Source of the DNA: Odobenus rosmarus divergens
Taxonomy: Eukaryota; Chordata; Mammalia; Carnivora; Odobenidae
NCBI RefSeq assembly: GCF_000321225.1
Contig: NW_004452110.1
Location: 1-64,000 of the forward strand
Length of the DNA stretch: 64,000 nucleotides
Reading direction: 5' to 3'
Made by a program: the position numbers and the translations under genes. Below, in pieces: positions 58,585-64,000 of the stretch. Numbering within the stretch: the stretch's first letter is position 1; every line of letters starts with the position of its first letter. Below the pieces are notes generated by a model that was given only the letters and a program-made list of their open reading frames with translations, was not told the origin of the DNA and ran no database searches.

Positions 58585-58780
58585 AATGGTGACCGTCTAT
58601 TAACTATTTACTAGGCAATAAGCACTGTACTAAATGCCTTACTTCCATGCATTATTTCATTTAATTTTCACAATAAACCCTATGAAATACGTACTACTAT
58701 TGTGTCCGTTATTGAGATGAGAAGCTGAGCAGTGACATTAACTTGCAGTGGTTGCATGGCTGGGAAGAGGCTGAGCCATT
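58585..58780 (+). mobile_element. MIR SINE
   Basis: 'taagcactgtactaaatgcc', 'atttcatttaattttcacaa', 'taaaccctatgaaatacg' and 'ttgcatggctgggaagagg' are MIR in order. Confidence 0.8.
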
Positions 58781-59704
58781 TAGCGACCACATTAAAGTGG
58801 ATTTCTCATATTCCCACAAATTAGAGGGGAGAAGAAAATTTGCAGATAGGGAGAAGAAAAGCTGCTCTGCTTGTGCATTTCATTGATTACCCTTCCATCT
58901 AGAACCTACCAACACCAAGAGAAGGGTGAGTCTGAGGTCTCTGTGGTCCTGCCGCTCCACGGGACCTGCTTTAAATGTTAGCGTCCTTCCTCAGGGCCTG
59001 ACATGGCCTCTGGAAGAAAACTGAGTAAGTCCTCTCAGACCCCAGTGGGCATCCCCTAATCCTGTCTCCTGCAGGTGAGCATCAAGAGACCCACTCTGCC
59101 CCAGGCATTTTAACGTGTGACTTCTGTACCTGGTCATGGCCCTTGGGACAATCATCAGCACTAGTACCCCGTAGGCACTGTCCCATCTCCAGAGCTTCCT
59201 ACAAATAGAACTCCAGCTGTCCACAGCCCCAGATCCCGCCAGTCACTGCAGACTATATCAGAATTTTTGGAGTGCAGGGATGGGGGGGTGAGGGGGAGGG
59301 GTGAAGGCAGCACATGGTGGGGGAGGGGTGGTGGTATATTTTTAAAATATAGTCATGGCACTTTGGAAATATCAGTTTAAAGCACATGGTTTCCCCCCTT
59401 TTAGCTAACTTCAGCTAATTCTCATTTTTCTAACTGTACATCTACATATTTTCATTAGAAAGCTAATGACCTCAAACCACTCTCAGCAAATGCTGAATGA
59501 TCCTAGTTTGCAATCCCACATAGCCTATGTGCTGACACAGTGTCCTCAATTAATAAAGTACATATCAAAGCATATAATCAAACTCTGTGATTGGGTGGAA
59601 ACTTGTTTCATTTTTGGTAACAAATTCATAGGTGGGAGTGTCTCTAGTACTTCTCATCCCCCGACCCCCCAAATCTTGGGAGAGTTCTTCAATAAACATA
59701 TTCC
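58781..59704. other. Unique DNA with a G-rich segment
   Basis: No exon recognised. Contains a strong G-run cluster at 59277-59335 and an AT-rich remainder. Confidence 0.45.
59277..59301 (+). other. G-quadruplex motif
   Basis: Four G runs (59277-59279, 59282-59288, 59292-59296, 59298-59301) separated by loops of one to three bases satisfy the G3+N1-7 rule. Further G runs follow to 59330. Confidence 0.7.
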
Positions 59705-59858
59705 AGCAGAGGTCCTTAACTTGTAGTTACGAATGCTCTGAAATTGTATGCGGAATTGTGAGGGCGTCTGTACATCTTTCTGGGGAAAGGATCCATAACC
59801 TTCGTCAGATTCTCAAAGAACCTACAACTCCCCAAAGGTTGAGAATTACTGCATTTCA
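59705..59858. mobile_element. hAT-type MER element fragment
   Basis: Imperfect terminal repeats 'gaggtccttaacttg' and 'ggttgagaattactg' with 'ctttctggggaaaggatcc' between match a common non-autonomous hAT element. The family name is uncertain. Confidence 0.6.
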
Positions 59859-60659
59859 GTGATACCACCACAAATCTTAGTTCCTGTCTTGCACAACTTG
59901 GAGATGTATAAATTTATTTCTGTGTTGTTCTGGGGGAACTATAAGGATTTCAATTTTAGTAATTTAGGCCCTTTCTATCAGGAGTGATTCAAAGAACAGG
60001 GAACTGACACCAGAAACAGGAAGAACCACAATCGTCAGGGCAGGAGTGGGAGTGTTTGTGACATCGTGGGAGAGATAAAGAAGTCCAGGGAAAATAAACC
60101 TGCTTTTGCAGTGCCCTCCCATGTCTGCAGGGAGCATGGGCAAACAGACAGCTGCAGCTTGGAGCCATCCTGGCCAAAGCTAAAGCTCTCAAGGGGAGGA
60201 ATTAAGAAATACAGAAGCCCTCCATGGGTTCAGTTCCTCAACACCTCCAGGGAGTTTGAGGTTGAAAAAAATTAAGATTTTATGGAAAAAAAAAAAAAGA
60301 CCCATTTGTAGTTTCTAGAACACATTGATATAGACACAATTAACTGAATTGTGTCTTATACATCTTAAATTAGCAGAAATGGGAACTGTTCTGTAATTTT
60401 CCACTTAGCTTTTCTCTGATTGGTAGAAATGTTCTAGGATCTCCTTTCCGCAGAGGTTGGACACAATACTTAGAAATCTGCTTTGCTTCATTGTAGATAA
60501 TCTGTATCCTGAGAGTCACTATTTCTCAAGCTACCTAGAGGCTTCCTAGGTTTCAGATTCAGGGAGCCAGAGCTGTCCGTTCTTGCCCAGAGTTCCATCT
60601 CCTGGGTCCTGAGTGATCCCAGTATAAATCACAGAATACCTTGTCCATTTGAGCTGGTC
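59859..60659. other. Unique DNA
   Basis: No exon or repeat recognised; an A run at 60286-60298. Confidence 0.45.
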
Positions 60660-61300
60660 ACATAAGTCACAGGTCCTTGATTTGTTCAATTATTTATGAA
60701 ATAAATTCTGGGCCTCTTCTTTGTGCCAGACATTCTACTAGGTATTGAAGAGGTGGCCGTGGCCAAGACAAGCATGGCCTGGGGCCTCGTGGAATTTCCA
60801 GTCTAGTGGGGGACACAAACTAATAATCAGAGGCAATTACCACACACTGTGATGTCCATTGTGACTGGAGTCCCATTAAAAGGGGACCTAAACTGGACTT
60901 GGTGGGGGATGGTTGGGGAAGACAGAAGGCAGTAATGGCTCAACTGGGACCTGACGGAAGAATGAAAATTAATTAGAAAAGAAAAGAATGGGTCAAAGGA
61001 AGAATTGAAAGCACATATGACAAAACAACAACAATAATAAGTATGGCACTACCAGAACAATCGAGTAGCTGGAAATAAGGTAGACGGGGACCAGACCATG
61101 AAGCCTCCATGAGCCATGTTAAAAAGACTTATCCCTGAGAGCAATGAAGAGACTTTGAAGGATTGGAGGATTCTAATCAAGAGATTGACAGGATGATTTG
61201 TATTTTAGAAAGATAACTTTGGGTGTTACACGAAAACTGATTGAATGGGCCACGATGAAGGAAGAGAAACCAGTTCCGAGGGGAGATACTGGCTATCTAA
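60660..61300 (+). mobile_element. Old mammalian interspersed repeat, family not certain
   Basis: 'tctttgtgccagacattcta', 'tggaatttccagtctagtgg', 'aaggattggaggattctaat' and 'tagaaagataactttgggtg' follow the same text as 51.6-52.4 kb. Confidence 0.5.
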
Positions 61301-62828
61301 TTTAGCAAAGTGACAGCAGGGGGAGAAAGAAGTGAAATGATTTGCAATATAGTTATGTCCTGAGAGCTTTCTGCTAGAGGGCTGGTCTAAGACCTAGAGT
61401 TTTCTTTGCTTCAACTTTCTCTGTTTTCCCAGGAGTTCACTGGAAAGACCTCCACACCTCCTCCATCATTTGCTTCTCTCTCTGTTCCATTTCCAAACCC
61501 ACTGCCTGAGCATACCAACACAAGTTACAATATACTGGGACAGAAATCCTCAAGTTTGCCCCTAAAATAATGTGCAGAAATAAATATATGTATCATATTT
61601 CATATAAGGTGAAAAATTACTAAGGATAAAGGAGAGTCACCAAGAGATTTCATCCTTTCAAGCATCCAAAGTAACTCTGAATCTCTGACTCGAAGCTGGG
61701 GTTCCTACAAGAAAGTCAGAATTGTGATTCCTAAGATCTGAAGAACATTTCATTTTTGCAAAGAGAGTAGGGGAACAAGTGCTTCCTGCTAACTTGTCCA
61801 AGGTCATATGAGGCCTGAGTTTGCATGTTACCTGCTTTAAAGTGAAACGGACTTACAAGTTTCTGGAAAAAGAAGTGGGAAATGGAAAGTAACTGCACGG
61901 TACTCATTATTATTCACGTAAGATGTATAAAATTTTGTTGGTGTTGTGTTGAGTGTGCTGACTAAAGTGTGTGTATTTTAGTGGAAGAAAGCTCTAGGTG
62001 CTTTCATTGGCATATTCATACCTCAGTACCTCTGCTTTTATTTTTTCGTATCAGATTTTAAGCTCCTACAGCACAAAAGCCCTCACGGCCAAAGACGGAA
62101 TGTGCAGTTGCAAAGATAAAAATGCCTCGCCTCTAGAAATAGCTTTCCTTAATTGGCAAAGTAAGTCATGAGTTTCATAAAGATTTCCCCAAGCAGAAGG
62201 TAGGGTGTGGTATGTCAGCTATTCCCAATGACTGATCAGAAAGAGATGTTGAAGGAATTTAGATTCTAAAGAGTTTGCATTTTGACCGAAGACAATGGGG
62301 CTAAGATGGAAAGACTCAGAACGACACGTAATCTCTGACCTGGTCAGTGGTATGTGTACAGAGAACAAGTCTATCTGGTACTTAAGGAAAATGGGCTTTT
62401 CACTGGCAAGTTTGCCCCCCAGGAGAAAGAATAACTAGATATTTGGAGCAATCGGGTACTATGGAGCAATCATCATGGAAATCTTTAAAATTATGTCCTA
62501 GGTAGACAAAACTCCACTTTGGAGGAATTAGCAGGTGTATCCATTTTGATCACTATCTCCACATGCCCCTAAGGAGAAAAGAACAAATTGCAAAAGAATT
62601 AAGCTCCAAATCCTTTTCCCCTAAACTTAAAATACTTAAAAAAAAAAAAACACTGTGCTAAAATAATACTAATACTATAGGAATTTACTTTTAACTAAAT
62701 AAAAGTTAATGTTGTATAGAAGTTGTATATGGAAGAAGTACAGTTTGTAATATAAACCAAAAGCCAGAATTTTAAGAGTAAATTTTTAAACATAAAATGG
62801 AGCTTTAAAAGATATGGGTCAGCAGGGG
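61301..62828. other. Unique DNA, possible conserved non-coding block at 61.98-62.20 kb
   Basis: No exon, RNA gene or transposon recognised over 1.5 kb. 61.98-62.20 kb has the balanced, repeat-free look of constrained sequence. This is an impression only. Confidence 0.35.
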
Positions 62829-63010
62829 CAGGGGCCCCTGGATGGCTCAGTTGGTTAAATGCCCAGCTCTTGATTTTGGCTCAGGTCATGATCTCAGGGT
62901 TGTGAGATGGAGTCCCAAGTTGGACTCAGCACTGAGTGTGGTGTCTACTTAAGATTGTCTCTCTCCCTCTATCTCTGCCCCTCTGCACCCCCCCACCAAA
63001 GGAAAAAAAA
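62829..63010 (+). mobile_element. CAN SINE, diverged
   Basis: GGGCAGGGGCCCCTGGATGG head, 'caggtcatgatctcagggtt' body, no AAAT tail units. Flanks 'agatatgggtcagc' / 'agatacaggtcagc'. Confidence 0.93.
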
Positions 63011-63084
63011 AGATACAGGTCAGCAATTTTATCCTCAATTTTATTTTTCTAAATTTATATTTTATTATTTCCTTTAAACGCTCA

Positions 63085-63475
63085 GAAAGACCTATGTGTT
63101 AGGCAAATATATATCCATTTTACAGATGAGGAAACAAGCTCCAAAGACTATGTAATTTACCAAAGTGATATAGCTAATAACTGGCAGAACAAAGACTTGA
63201 ACTTAGTTCAGTCTGCCTCCAAAGTCTGTGTCCTTTTTTGTTTGTTTGTTTTTTAAAGATTTTATTCATTTATTTGACAGAGAGAGGCAAAGCAAGAGAA
63301 GGAACACAAGCAGGGAGAAGCAGGCTTCCCGCCGAGCAGGGAGCCCAATGTGGGGCTCAGTCCCAGGACCCCGGCATCATGACCTGAGCCAAAGGCAGAC
63401 GACTAATGACTGAGCCATGCAGGTGCCCCCAAAGTCTGTATTCTTAACCACTAGTCTATACTTTGACATCTTAAC
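63085..63475 (+). mobile_element. MIR SINE split by a CAN SINE
   Basis: 'atccattttacagatgagga' and 'gatatagctaataactggca' before the SINE; 'gtattcttaaccactagtc' after it is the MIR tRNA-related end. Confidence 0.85.
63233..63429 (-). mobile_element. CAN SINE, full length
   Basis: TTTTTTAAAGATTTTATTC start, 'gagccatgcaggtgccccc' end. Target duplication 'caaagtctgt' on both sides, inside a MIR. Confidence 0.95.
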
Positions 63476-64000
63476 TAAAGCAGCACATCTCTAGGGAAAA
63501 CCGACAAGTGAGATAAAAGGACAGGCATCAGGTCCCTCATTAACCAGGTTGGGAGCCTTCTGTTGATCTTTGTTTAGACTCCAAGAAGTCTCCCAGCCCT
63601 TTATCATCAGGTCCATATTCATGTAACACTATTTCTAAAGATAAAATTCTGAGAAACACAGTCCTGAAATGCTTCAAGAGATACATATTCTAAGACCCTT
63701 CTGGAAAACTCACAAGACACATTAGTATATTAAAAGACACCAGAAATTCCCCATTAAGGAAACCTGTTGCATATGTGTCCCAGCAGGAAGTAGATGTCAC
63801 ACCTAAAAAGCGTAACTGAATGAAATTTAATGAAAGACCACTTACAAAGTTTAGGCAGAGTTCAGGAAACCAGTATGGGACAAGGAATCATCCTGGGACT
63901 TGCAACACTGGGAAGCCATTACAACCCATGGGTCTGAAAGGGCAAAAGTTAGAACAAGGACTAAGGACTGAGATGCCAGATAGGAGAGAACTGTGGAGAA
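63476..64000. other. Unique DNA to window end
   Basis: No exon or clear repeat recognised. Confidence 0.45.

Noticed and set aside
15561..64000. VAX1 or another gene upstream of SHTN1
   Set aside because: No homeodomain or other coding exon was recognised on either strand. In human VAX1 lies far from this SHTN1 promoter.
1..64000. CRISPR array, operons or other prokaryotic systems
   Set aside because: Regularly recurring motifs are dispersed SINEs with target duplications. The DNA is vertebrate.

Overview
This is mammalian nuclear DNA, almost certainly from a carnivore. The main evidence is about thirty copies of a tRNA-Lys-derived CAN SINE, mostly about 200 bp, opening with GGGGCGCCTGGGTGGCTCAG and ending in a CT-rich block plus an AAATAAATAAAATCTTT tail. 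The body wording matches the form I know from bears, seals and mustelids better than the dog or cat forms, so I infer a non-canid caniform (arctoid). The rest is old mammalian repeats (L1M, L2, MIR, hAT/MER, Tigger) and unique DNA. No prokaryotic features are present.

Only one gene can be supported: SHTN1 (shootin-1, formerly KIAA1598), on the minus strand. Its first coding exon lies at 14570-14627 inside a CpG-island promoter (about 14.1-15.6 kb). It encodes the shootin-1 N terminus, residues 1-19, plus one base. A 53-bp second exon at 1295-1347 restores the phase and continues the known protein. Intron 1 (1348-14569, about 13.2 kb) is therefore wholly contained in the window, and the gene runs off the left edge. 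Exon 2 is too short to show up as an ORF and was found from the protein and its splice sites.

Region by region: 0-14 kb is SHTN1 intron 2 (end), exon 2 and intron 1, with scattered MIR, L2, hAT and L1 fragments. 14.1-15.6 kb is the CpG island. 15.6-17.4 kb is mostly unique, with an AT-rich block dense in TAAT/ATTA. 17.4-44.8 kb is a repeat accumulation zone. Nearly every L1 fragment there is on the plus strand, antisense to SHTN1. It also holds one inverted-repeat-bounded Tigger-like transposon (23266-25830), which has SINE insertions and a 735-bp assembly gap inside it. 44.8-64 kb is repeat-poorer: CAN SINEs, MIRs, an L2 and an L2-like fragment, old repeats and several unique blocks with no recognisable exon. 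In human, SHTN1 also has a far-upstream promoter close to VAX1, so the right part may be intron of a long isoform; that is background knowledge, not visible here.

I did not find a new biological system. The most useful observations are the hidden SHTN1 exon, the nested Tigger element, a SINE carrying an apparent 3' transduction, an unidentified 488-bp insertion with an 8-bp target duplication inside a MIR, a perfect 30-bp tandem duplication, a G-quadruplex motif, and a few candidate non-coding conserved elements.
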